DNA of 32,870 nucleotides from positions 1 to 32,870 of the forward strand of contig JAFYWF010000056.1 in the NCBI GenBank assembly GCA_017558145.1, given 5' to 3'. Of this stretch, positions 1 through 7,751 are shown piece by piece. Source of the stretch: Lachnospiraceae bacterium. GTDB lineage: Bacteria; Bacillota; Clostridia; Lachnospirales; Lachnospiraceae. Each line of letters opens with the position of its first letter. Position 1 is the stretch's first letter. Position numbers and translations under genes: made by a program. The notes below the pieces were generated by a model. It was not told the DNA's origin. It made no database searches and worked only from the letters and a program-made list of their open reading frames with translations.

Positions 1-387
1 AAACCGATTCCCATGTTATTACGGCTTCCATCTGTTGGTACACTTTCTTCTCTTTCCAAATATCCGGTAAATATATGTTGTAACTTTTCTTCCGGAATTC
101 CACATCCATCATCTTTTATTTCAAAAATTGCACGACTTTCCTCTATTTCTAACGTGAAGCCAAATATCGCCCCACCTTCTTTTCTATTTTTCGCAAAAAT
201 AGCACCGCCATGGGCTTTAATAATTGTAGAACAAACAGATAATCCTATTCCCATGTTATTACGACTTCCATCAGTTGGTACACTTTCTTCTCTTTCCAAA
301 TAGCCTGTAAATATCTGTGATAATTTGTCTTCCGGTATACCGCAACCATTGTCTATTATCTCAAAAACAGCTTTATTATCCTCTATA
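1..387. repeat. Direct repeat, 240-bp period, inside the kinase gene
   Basis: Bases 1 to about 147 match 241 to about 387 at roughly four fifths identity by eye, with only about four differences in the first 60 bases. The offset is exactly 240 bp (80 codons), so the frame is kept. The repeated part encodes the G1 box, the IFTGYLEREESVPTDGSRNN lid and the G2 box of the kinase ATPase domain. Confidence 0.9.
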
Positions 388-1187
388 TGCACAGATAATA
401 CTAATTCCGTCATTCCTTCTGCATGAAAAACAGCATTCTCCATAATATTCATGAGGACCTGCTGAATCAGAATGGCATCCATGGAAATACTGATAAATTC
501 ATCTGGTACCTCTACTTTTACCGCTTGCTTCGGATAATGTTTATTAAATTTCACTATTACCGAATCAATCAGTTCATCCAATGCTACAGGAACCATTGAA
601 ATTTTCGTAATACTGTCATCAATACGAGTGACAGATAATAGATTCTCTACCATTCTAATCAGCCACTGCGAATCTGCGTGAATTTCTTCTAATAGTTTAA
701 TTTGTTTTTCTTTATTCAAAGAATCATAATTTTCCATAATAACAGAAGTTGCACCATAGATAGATGTCAAAGGTGTGCGTAAATCATGAGATACTGCACG
801 AAGCAAATTACCTCTCATTCGTTCCTTCTCACTCTCCATCTTAATTTTTTCCTGTTGCTTAATTTTTGTTGTAAGTGTACTCGTCATAATAGCAATTACA
901 AGCATTACCACTGCAGCAAACATATTTACCGGTGTTATAAAATCAAGCTTAAAAAAAGGGGCAGTAAATGCAAAATTTACCAGCATAACTCCAACAAGTG
1001 ATGAAGCAACGCCCCAAAAATAACCTTCTGTACGTAAAGCAATAAAAAATACTCCTAGAACGAATACCATTGGAACTAAAGAATCTGTTTCAAATTCAAA
1101 CTGAATATAGTAACTTAGGAAAAATGCCAGTGTTAGTACACATACAACGAAAATCAAATTATATAAAAACGACTTGTTTTTTTTCAC
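1..1187 (-). CDS. KdpD-like sensor histidine kinase (C-terminus outside window) with duplicated ATPase segment
   Basis: Membrane sensor kinase; 395 codons are visible and the reading frame runs off the left edge. The start is GTG at 1187 behind an AGGAGAG site. Residues about 8-105 form four hydrophobic segments like the DUF4118 sensor of KdpD. HisKA follows with the motif AVSHDLRTPL and phospho-acceptor His134. The ATPase domain has an N box (MENAV, about 249-253), a G1 box (DNGCGIP, 279-285) and a G2 box (NNMGIG, about 310-316). After G2 the frame continues through a normal kinase C-terminus and then repeats the G1-to-G2 stretch (second DGCGIP at about 359). The N-terminal Usp/KdpD domain of classical KdpD is absent. 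The partner response regulator would lie outside the window. Kinase identity is secure; the KdpD link rests on the membrane domain, and the signal is unknown. Confidence 0.85.
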   Translation of the reverse strand, partial: MKKNKSFLYNLIFVVCVLTLAFFLSYYIQFEFETDSLVPMVFVLGVFFIALRTEGYFWGVASSLVGVMLVNFAFTAPFFKLDFITPVNMFAAVVMLVIAIMTSTLTTKIKQQEKIKMESEKERMRGNLLRAVSHDLRTPLTSIYGATSVIMENYDSLNKEKQIKLLEEIHADSQWLIRMVENLLSVTRIDDSITKISMVPVALDELIDSVIVKFNKHYPKQAVKVEVPDEFISISMDAILIQQVLMNIMENAVFHAEGMTELVLSVHIEDNKAVFEIIDNGCGIPEDKLSQIFTGYLEREESVPTDGSRNNMGIGLSVCSTIIKAHGGAIFAKNRKEGGAIFGFTLEIEESRAIFEIKDDGCGIPEEKLQHIFTGYLEREESVPTDGSRNNMGIG

Positions 1188-1341
1188 AATAAATCTCTCC
1201 TATTCATTGTAACTACGTAAAATCCTATTAAGTTATTTTATAAAAATCCCCAATATATTTTATCATAGGAACAGTTAAGATTCAGTAAAACTTCTAATAC
1301 ACTAAACTCGTCAAATCGTCCACACCCTATTTAACATAAAA

Positions 1342-1368
1342 ACCGATTGGTACATTATACCAATCGGT
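1342..1368 (-). terminator. Rho-independent terminator after the lipocalin operon
   Basis: An 11-bp perfect stem (1342-1352 with 1358-1368) and a 5-base loop are followed on the minus strand by a run of five T. It lies 47 bp beyond the stop of the minus-strand gene ending at 1415 and upstream of the kinase start. The rest of 1188-1414 shows no gene. Confidence 0.75.
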
Positions 1369-1414
1369 CTTCGTAAGTCTTTAATATTAAGTTCGTCAAA
1401 TTAGAATATAACTT

Positions 1415-2476
1415 TTATTTAATTCTATCAGGTTTAAAGCACATTTGCTCCCACATAGCAGGTGCTTCGATGCGATCTATAATTTCATCCCCGTTAAATA
1501 TTTCAAGAATAGCCATACCTCCCATTCGGTGATAAGATCCTCGGAAACCGAGCAGGTAAAACATGATTGCAAGCGGTCTGCCAACAATGTCTGTCATTAC
1601 CTGTCTCTCCACTTCCTCGTCACCTTTTTTATAGGTCACTCGATAGTGAATGCCATTTTCTTTGTCATTGTAATCATACACGAGCGTTCTTGCAACATGA
1701 CGCTTTGTATAGGAATCCTTTATGAAATCTTTTTCCTCATATGTTAGATATTTGAACGCATCTCCTGTCAGGATTTCTCCATTCTTGGCAAGCATAAATA
1801 TAGGAGTTTCTTTGTATCCATCTTTCTTATTCGCGTAAATATAAGAGGATACGACCACGTAGTCTCCAATCTTGGCTCTCCCCCAATACCAATCGTTCAT
1901 CAAAAGAATCATCTGCTTGTTGCCCCAGTTATGATCGTGATATCCAGTGCCATCAAGCGCTATTCTTTCATCCTTTGTTTTCAGCTTTCCGATAACCTTG
2001 CCTTCGGGAACAGAAGGAAGCCAAGAAAAATAATCCTTTTTACCAAACATTATTTTACCCGACTCTGGGCGCCAAGACGGAACACTAGCATCTAAGGTCA
2101 GCTCGCACTCAACCTCTTTGTTTTTAAAATAAATATCGTAGTGCGACAAATCTCCCTTGATATAACAATCTCCGATACTAACATCACATTGTTCCTTGGA
2201 AAATGAAAAATCTTTTGATTCAAAAGTTGTACGTATTTCTTTACCATTTGGCTGAATGTAGTTGAGAGATACAAACGGCTTAAATGCCTTTGCAAAGGAT
2301 GTAACAGGCTTTGTATAAAAAACAATAACAAGACTTGAACCATCTGCATATTTAGAATCAAAATACCACCATTCGTAGTTACCCGATTTAGCTTCTGTAC
2401 GAATACCGTCCTCAAATAATTGTATTTTATTAGTCAAACCCGCTTCTTCAGGTTTCAGCAATTTAACTTCACTCAT
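1415..2476 (-). CDS. CrtC/AttH-like lipocalin-fold enzyme (paralog 1)
   Basis: 353 residues, ATG start behind GGAGG. Residues 33-40 (NYEWWYFD) and 178-186 (GYHDHNWGN) match the signature motifs of the CrtC/AttH superfamily, which includes carotenoid 1,2-hydratases (hydroxyneurosporene synthase) and fungal lipocalin-type Diels-Alderases. The conserved DWYWGRAKIGDY stretch follows at about 195-206. There is no signal peptide or membrane segment, so it is probably cytosolic. It is the last gene of a run with a second family member and an MBL-fold hydrolase, and ends before a terminator. No carotenoid gene is nearby, so a terpenoid, lipid or other hydrophobic substrate is inferred only. Family confident; reaction unknown. 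Confidence 0.75.
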   Translation of the reverse strand: MSEVKLLKPEEAGLTNKIQLFEDGIRTEAKSGNYEWWYFDSKYADGSSLVIVFYTKPVTSFAKAFKPFVSLNYIQPNGKEIRTTFESKDFSFSKEQCDVSIGDCYIKGDLSHYDIYFKNKEVECELTLDASVPSWRPESGKIMFGKKDYFSWLPSVPEGKVIGKLKTKDERIALDGTGYHDHNWGNKQMILLMNDWYWGRAKIGDYVVVSSYIYANKKDGYKETPIFMLAKNGEILTGDAFKYLTYEEKDFIKDSYTKRHVARTLVYDYNDKENGIHYRVTYKKGDEEVERQVMTDIVGRPLAIMFYLLGFRGSYHRMGGMAILEIFNGDEIIDRIEAPAMWEQMCFKPDRIK

Positions 2477-2574
2477 ATAAATCCTCCATGAAATCTATCC
2501 CTTTTTCATATCAGAATTGACTACTCCGTAATAAATGGTTCAATATATTCCTGAATGAAGTCAACTCTATCGAA

Positions 2575-3675
2575 CTATCTTTTATCTGCACCGGATTTTC
2601 CGAAGTACATAAGTTCCCAAACTGCTGAATCTTCTGTCACAGATTCTATCACTTTTCCATTTTCCAATTTTTCAATAGTTGCGCTTCCTTCAAACCGAAG
2701 GTATGAACCTGAAAATCCAATTAATTTTGCAGCAAACTTTACAGGACCGCTTAACAAATCAATAAAATTTTGTTTTGAAATGTCACTTCTTCGCTTATAT
2801 GTTATACGATAGTACTCACCAACAGGAGTTTCATATTCGTAAATCACTTTACCATATACCGGCTTCCCTGTATGTTCGTCAATATATTCATCCGTTGGGA
2901 GGAATTTCAGTGTATGGTTACTATTATCTCCTAAAATTTCTCCATCTTTTGCCAGCATGAACACATCAAATTCTTTATATCCATATTTTTTCTCTGCAGT
3001 AATCCAGGAAGAGATTACCTTATAATTACCAATCTTTGCACGTCCCCAATACCAATGATGCATGAGTTTTAACATGGAAATATTTCCCCAGTTATGATCA
3101 TGATATCCACTTCCTTCTAAATGAAGCGTTCCTCCTTCATATTTCACATCTGCAATAACATTTCCTTCCGGAGTCGCCGGTAACCAGTTAAAATAATACT
3201 CTTCGTTATCTCCAAATAAAATTGGACCACACTGTGAACGCCATGCCGGAACCGTATTGGTAAGACTTACCTTTGCCGACATCGTTTTTCCTTTAAATAC
3301 AATATTGTATTGTTTTAAATCCCCTTCTATATAACATTCACCGATTCTTACATCACATTTTTCTTTCGAATAAAAACTTTCTTCTAATGTCGCATATACT
3401 TCTTCCGAATGCTTTGTTCCATCCGAAAGTGTCAACTCAATTGTAGAAATCGGTTTGATTGGACCATCCACCTCAATTGGTGACTTAGAATAAAAGAAAA
3501 TAACTAAAATGGTCCCATCCGGATAATGCGAATCGAAATACCACCATTCGTACGTACCCTTGCTTCCATCGGTACGCATTCCGTCTTCCCATTGTTCTAT
3601 TGCATTTCTTTTGATTCCTAATTTCTTATAATGAAGGTCATCATCTGGATGAATTGCCTGTAAATTTTTTTTCAT
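2575..3675 (-). CDS. CrtC/AttH-like lipocalin-fold enzyme (paralog 2)
   Basis: 366 residues from ATG 3675, chosen because AGGAGAG lies 9 bases upstream; a longer frame begins at 3696 without such a site. It has the same layout as its neighbour: TYEWWYFD at 41-48, YHDHNWGN at 191-198 and HHWYWGRAKIGNY just after, with many further aligned residues along the full length. The two are therefore tandem paralogs, clearly diverged in sequence. The 98-base gap to paralog 1 has no terminator, so co-transcription is likely. The gene ends in TAG, and the same frame stays open for 17 more sense codons before a second TAG. Substrate unknown. Confidence 0.75.
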   Translation of the reverse strand: MKKNLQAIHPDDDLHYKKLGIKRNAIEQWEDGMRTDGSKGTYEWWYFDSHYPDGTILVIFFYSKSPIEVDGPIKPISTIELTLSDGTKHSEEVYATLEESFYSKEKCDVRIGECYIEGDLKQYNIVFKGKTMSAKVSLTNTVPAWRSQCGPILFGDNEEYYFNWLPATPEGNVIADVKYEGGTLHLEGSGYHDHNWGNISMLKLMHHWYWGRAKIGNYKVISSWITAEKKYGYKEFDVFMLAKDGEILGDNSNHTLKFLPTDEYIDEHTGKPVYGKVIYEYETPVGEYYRITYKRRSDISKQNFIDLLSGPVKFAAKLIGFSGSYLRFEGSATIEKLENGKVIESVTEDSAVWELMYFGKSGADKR

Positions 3676-3743
3676 AAAAATTATCTCTCCTATCAAACTA
3701 AATTCTATTCAATCTTTTTAATTTTTTCTAATTGATATATAAA

Positions 3744-4466
3744 TCAATTCAATTTATACAGATGGAGTTTTGAAATATACTTCTTATACTTTGCAAGATC
3801 AGAGGTAGGAAACACTCTGCCATGTGCAGGATAAATAATCTCAGCATTTTCGTTAATCAATACGTCCCAAGACTTCTCAAAATCTACTATGTCCTCTATC
3901 CAAATTATCAACCTCTTGACACTTGGGAAGTCGTTCATAGCGGCATCGCCACAGAAAATTACATTTTTCACTTTGAGAGAAATAGAGTCTGCGGTATGTC
4001 CAGGAGTAAATAAAATTTTACCTTGCAGTATTTTTTCCAACTCTTCTTTATTAGCGTCTGTAATTTCTATAAATCTGCCGTCGTATTTATCCTCTATCGC
4101 AGGAAAGCGATGCTCTGCTTTTCCTACAAGCCCCATCAATTTACAAAAAATCCATGCGAGTAATGTACTGCAGCCACCTTCAAAAGAATTCTGTCCTCTT
4201 TTTAGAGTTGGCATGGATTTATTGCTCATGATAACCTTCAAGTCTGCATTCTTTTCCAGTAATTCATTTAAGAATCCTGCATGATCATCATGCGCATGAG
4301 TCAAGAATACGTATTTAATTTCCGATAACTTGATACCGTTTCTGCCTAGTTTGGTTTCAACATCCTTAAGGCTATGCTCATACCCCGTATCCACCATAAT
4401 ATATCCCTTAGAACAAGGATACACATAGGTATTCATTATAATATTTCCTACATTGATGATACTCAT
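3744..4466 (-). CDS. Metallo-beta-lactamase-fold hydrolase
   Basis: 240 residues. The metal-binding signature is complete: THAHDDH at 56-62, His157 in TPGHTADS, Asp174 in FCGDAAM and His215 in YPAHGR. The fold is used by thioesterases, lactonases, glyoxalase II and beta-lactamases; there is no secretion signal, so a cytosolic hydrolase of a small ester, thioester or lactone is inferred. It is the first gene of the minus-strand run with the two lipocalin-like enzymes (48 and 98-base gaps), which suggests that it works on the same substrate or its product. It diverges from the GH79-like gene across about 145 bp. Confidence 0.8.
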   Translation of the reverse strand: MSIINVGNIIMNTYVYPCSKGYIMVDTGYEHSLKDVETKLGRNGIKLSEIKYVFLTHAHDDHAGFLNELLEKNADLKVIMSNKSMPTLKRGQNSFEGGCSTLLAWIFCKLMGLVGKAEHRFPAIEDKYDGRFIEITDANKEELEKILQGKILFTPGHTADSISLKVKNVIFCGDAAMNDFPSVKRLIIWIEDIVDFEKSWDVLINENAEIIYPAHGRVFPTSDLAKYKKYISKLHLYKLN

Positions 4467-4534
4467 ATTTCCATATCCTTCTTTCTAATTCACTCATTTC
4501 ATTTTCGTAATAATATCTACGAATTTATATATAG

Positions 4535-4560
4535 AGTTAATTAACTTCTTATTGTATAAT
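4535..4560 (+). promoter_or_regulatory. Possible promoter and palindrome before the glycosidase gene
   Basis: A perfect 12-bp palindrome (AGTTAATTAACT, 4535-4546) lies beside a TATAAT hexamer at 4555-4560, about 50 bases before the chosen start of the plus-strand gene. No good -35 hexamer is seen at 16-18 bp, so this is a tentative -10 with a possible operator in a divergent intergenic region. Confidence 0.3.
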
Positions 4561-4612
4561 CTATGCATAGTATAGTTTATATTAAATTGCGATGCAACAG
4601 AAAGGAAAACTC

Positions 4613-6106
4613 ATGGCAAAGAACATTAGCTTAAAAGTAAAGAATTTAAACGCTTTACGTACAATTAACCCAAGACTTTTATCCTACAATGTAGAAATGA
4701 CAGAAGTAACTGGTGGTACATTCTGGAAGGCATACACCAAAGGTCAGCTTGAAGGAACCGAAGGATTTCCTCTTATTGGTATCTCTAAGAAAGGTGACAT
4801 GCATCAATGGTATGATCCAATCGATTCCACAAATCCACGCCTTATTAAACTTGCAAAAGAATTAGGAAGTTGCTGGATTCGTGTATCTGGTACATGGTCT
4901 ACCAAAACTTATTATGACTTTGACGGTCATACAAATGGAGTTGCTCCAGAAGGTTTCGATAGTGTTCTTACAAAAAATCAATGGACCAACTTGCTTGACT
5001 TCGTAAAAGCAGTCGATGGTAAATTACTTATTTCTGTAGCAAACTGCGAAGGCATTCATTCCGCACATGAACCATGGCAGCCTGAACAGGCAAAATTAAT
5101 CTTTGACTTTAGTAAAGAATATGGTGTACCTATTGAAGCTGTAGAATTTATGAACGAGCCAAACCTTTTGGCATATTCTGGTGCACCAAATGGATATAAC
5201 TTTGATGATTTTATTCGTGACCAAGATATCTTCACTAAATGGGTACACGAAAACTATCCTGAATGTTTAGTAGTAGGTCCATGCTCTGTAGGTGGCGGAA
5301 AAATGGGTAAAATGAATTCCGAAAAAGGCCTTATGAAAAAGCTTTCTTCCTCTATGGCTACCATCAATTTACTTAAGGGTTCCAAAGAAAAAATGGATGT
5401 TTACAGTTATCACTACTATAACGGTGTATCTGGACGTATCACAACTTTACCATTTGTTCACTGGAAACCATCAAAAGCACATTCTGAAGAATATTTAGAT
5501 GCAGCCCCATACTGTGCAAAGGCAAATCTAAGATTCCGTGATGAATACGTTCCTGGCGGCGAAATGTGGGTAACAGAATCTGGTGACGCTGGTGGTGGCG
5601 GTACCGAATGGGCATCTACTTACCTGGATGTTCTTCGTACATTAAATGAATTGGGAACATTCCCTACAATTACCGATGGTGTTATCTTCCACAATACACT
5701 TGCATCCTCTGATTATGGTTGGTTAAAACATAGTACTTTTGAACCAAGACCAAACTACTTTGCCGTACTTCTTTGGAGCAAACTCATGGGTACTACTGTA
5801 TATGATTCTGAAATCGCTATTCAGGAAGGTGCTCATGTATTCTGTCACTCACGTAAGGATGGAAAAGATGGTTGCGTATACTTAATTATCAATAACTCTC
5901 TTACAAAAACCACAAACGTAGAATTACCAAAAGAAGCTATTCGTTATACACTTTGTGGCAACGGAAATATGCGCAACACAACACTCTACTTAAATGGAAA
6001 AGCCCTTACATTAGGCGAAAATGACACTCTTCCAGAAATGGAAGGCGTAGAAGTTTCAGGTACCATCGAACTTGCACCAGGAACATGCACTTTCTTAGTA
6101 ATGTAA
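4613..6106 (+). CDS. Heparanase-like glycoside hydrolase (GH79-type TIM barrel)
   Basis: 497 residues from ATG 4613, preferred over ATG 4592 because AAAGGA sits 6-7 bases upstream. Features of clan GH-A and the heparanase/beta-glucuronidase family GH79 are seen: WIRVSGTWS near the N-terminus, the acid/base Glu182 in EFMNEPN, YSYHYYNG in the middle, and the likely nucleophile Glu322 in MWVTESGDAGGGG, followed by a heparanase-like segment ending in PRPNYFAVLLWSKLMGTTVY. A beta-rich C-terminal domain follows. No signal peptide is seen, so it probably acts in the cytosol on imported oligosaccharides or glucuronides. It is the only clear plus-strand gene here and no sugar transporter is adjacent. 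Substrate is not provable from sequence; GH39 or GH30 relatives are weaker alternatives. Confidence 0.75.
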   Translation: MAKNISLKVKNLNALRTINPRLLSYNVEMTEVTGGTFWKAYTKGQLEGTEGFPLIGISKKGDMHQWYDPIDSTNPRLIKLAKELGSCWIRVSGTWSTKTYYDFDGHTNGVAPEGFDSVLTKNQWTNLLDFVKAVDGKLLISVANCEGIHSAHEPWQPEQAKLIFDFSKEYGVPIEAVEFMNEPNLLAYSGAPNGYNFDDFIRDQDIFTKWVHENYPECLVVGPCSVGGGKMGKMNSEKGLMKKLSSSMATINLLKGSKEKMDVYSYHYYNGVSGRITTLPFVHWKPSKAHSEEYLDAAPYCAKANLRFRDEYVPGGEMWVTESGDAGGGGTEWASTYLDVLRTLNELGTFPTITDGVIFHNTLASSDYGWLKHSTFEPRPNYFAVLLWSKLMGTTVYDSEIAIQEGAHVFCHSRKDGKDGCVYLIINNSLTKTTNVELPKEAIRYTLCGNGNMRNTTLYLNGKALTLGENDTLPEMEGVEVSGTIELAPGTCTFLVM

Positions 6107-6136
6107 TTTTTTCATACCTCATTACAAAACAACAAA

Positions 6137-6177
6137 ATGGAGCACTCTCATATATGATGAGTTGCTCCATCTTTTTT
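6137..6177 (+). terminator. Bidirectional terminator between convergent genes
   Basis: The stem ATGGAGCA/TGCTCCAT (6137-6144 with 6163-6170) can be extended by partly paired inner bases and is followed by six T at 6172-6177. It lies 30 bp after the glycosidase stop and before the end of the convergent permease gene. T-rich sequence on the other side could let it serve both strands. Confidence 0.8.
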
Positions 6178-6186
6178 GCAAATATA

Positions 6187-6984
6187 TTACTTTATCCAAT
6201 AATTTAAAATAATCATAGCCATACCCAACACTGTCAGCACAACACCTGTCACCAATCCTACCGTACGGTTATTCACACGATTTGCAAAACGTGCTGAAAT
6301 CAAAGATGATGTAGTTGCCACAGAGATACATAAAAGCATAACATCCCACTTTTCAAAGACAATGGCAGGATGAATCATCATGTGACTCACGGACGCTATC
6401 AAAGCAGTGAAGGTCATGATGAAAGTACTGGTACCAACTGCAGTTTTTAACTCCATTCCAAAGAATGCTGATAAAACAATAAGCATGGTCATTCCACCAC
6501 CTGAACCAACAAAACCTGTCCCAAAACCAATAGGAATACCACAAGCTAATGAAAGAATAACCTCTTTTATTCCCAATTTCGCACCTTTTTCTACTGGGTT
6601 TCGTTTGGACGAATCAGGTTTTACAAGGAAACGTATCCCAATACAAACAGTCAAAATCAAAGTAAAGCCACCAAGAACCACATTGCCAGTCAAAAAAGCT
6701 GCATAGCTACCGATAGCACTCATGATAAGAATGACTGTCATGATTAGCCAGCCACGCTTCAAATCAATATTCTTATGCTTTGCATAGGTGTAAGTTGTAA
6801 CAGCAGACCCTAGAATATCTGAAGCCAATGCCACAGCCGTTGCCTGATAAGCACCTGTCTCACCAGCGAAGGAAGGACAAAGAACAATTAGAATTGGAAC
6901 CATAACGGTTGCCGCAGAAAGCCCCACAAGACCTGTTCCTACACCAGCTCCAAGTGATGCAATTATATACCAAAACCATTCCAT
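6187..6984 (-). CDS. TauE/SafE (TSUP) family sulfite/organosulfur permease
   Basis: 265 residues from ATG 6984, chosen because GGAG lies about 9 bases upstream; ATG 6999 has no proper site. About eight hydrophobic segments are arranged as two repeats, each starting with a glycine-rich motif (ASLGAGVGTGLVGLSAAT near residue 9 and CGIPIGFGTGFVGSGGGMT near 150), as is typical of the TSUP fold. Family members export or import sulfite, sulfoacetate and related anions. It is the last gene of an operon with a SEC59-like membrane kinase (24-base gap) and an EamA exporter. Substrate cannot be assigned. Confidence 0.8.
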   Translation of the reverse strand: MEWFWYIIASLGAGVGTGLVGLSAATVMVPILIVLCPSFAGETGAYQATAVALASDILGSAVTTYTYAKHKNIDLKRGWLIMTVILIMSAIGSYAAFLTGNVVLGGFTLILTVCIGIRFLVKPDSSKRNPVEKGAKLGIKEVILSLACGIPIGFGTGFVGSGGGMTMLIVLSAFFGMELKTAVGTSTFIMTFTALIASVSHMMIHPAIVFEKWDVMLLCISVATTSSLISARFANRVNNRTVGLVTGVVLTVLGMAMIILNYWIK

Positions 6985-7008
6985 TACTTTTATCTCCATT
7001 CCAATTTG

Positions 7009-7710
7009 TTAAAATAATCCTACCATAGGAATAATCACTATCATTGCAGAAATAGGACATATAACCGTATCCATTCCATTTTTTGCACACAATTCTGCAA
7101 CGGTACACACAACTGCAGTCAAAAAAGCGATTACAAAACACATTGTACTACTAATTCCACCTCTCATAAGTAGAACTGTAAATACTGCTGCCAGACTACA
7201 TAGAAACATGGTAAGTGATCCCTCAATGCTCTTTTTACCATCAGCCAGTTTCCACTTAATTTTATGCTTTCCAAAGCGCTTCCCGATAAGTGCCGCCAAA
7301 CCATCACCAATGCCCCACGCATATATAGATGCAAGCACAAGATATTTTTCTTCAAACACTCCCCAACAGATACTAACACTAAAAGCCATCATACCAACAG
7401 CCAAAACCATACTGCTTTTAAACTCACCTTTTTTCCGTTCATTCATAAAGGCTGAAAACATGGGAATCTTTCCAGCAACAGATAACGCTGGGAATAAAAT
7501 AATAATTAGCGATATGGCAAAAATTGCCGACATCCACCAGGTTTCAAAAGCAAACACTAATGGAATATACGCACCCAGCAAAATAAAATGTAATATTTTT
7601 CTAAAAAGCTCATCCGGAATAGTAAGATATTTTCTTGCAAGTAGCATAATTCCTACCGCAACAATTATGTAAAGCATCGTAATGCCTACCCCATATAGAA
7701 ATGCTTGCAT
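7009..7710 (-). CDS. Phytol/dolichol kinase-like (SEC59/VTE5-type) membrane protein
   Basis: 233 residues with six or seven hydrophobic segments. Motifs are FRKILHF (about 36-42), YAWGIGDGLAALIGKRFGKHK in the middle, KKSIEGSLTMF, and AELCAKNGMDTVICPISA near the C-terminus. These match CTP-dependent polyprenol kinases (dolichol kinase SEC59, phytol kinase VTE5) and the related phosphatidate cytidylyltransferase fold. The likely role is phosphorylation of an isoprenoid or other lipid alcohol in the membrane. It sits between the EamA and TauE/SafE genes with short gaps (41 and 24 bases), so all three are probably one transcript. The true substrate is unknown. Confidence 0.7.
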   Translation of the reverse strand: MQAFLYGVGITMLYIIVAVGIMLLARKYLTIPDELFRKILHFILLGAYIPLVFAFETWWMSAIFAISLIIILFPALSVAGKIPMFSAFMNERKKGEFKSSMVLAVGMMAFSVSICWGVFEEKYLVLASIYAWGIGDGLAALIGKRFGKHKIKWKLADGKKSIEGSLTMFLCSLAAVFTVLLMRGGISSTMCFVIAFLTAVVCTVAELCAKNGMDTVICPISAMIVIIPMVGLF

Positions 7711-7751
7711 ATTTTCTCCTTCATTTTATCTAATTCAACTTTATAAACCTC

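Noticed and set aside
13..303. Plus-strand open frame with an internal repeat at the window start
   Set aside because: The repeat is explained by the duplicated ATPase segment of the minus-strand kinase; the plus-strand peptide has no coding features.
7208..7672. Plus-strand open frame of 154 codons
   Set aside because: Antisense to the phytol-kinase-like gene, whose motifs are clear.
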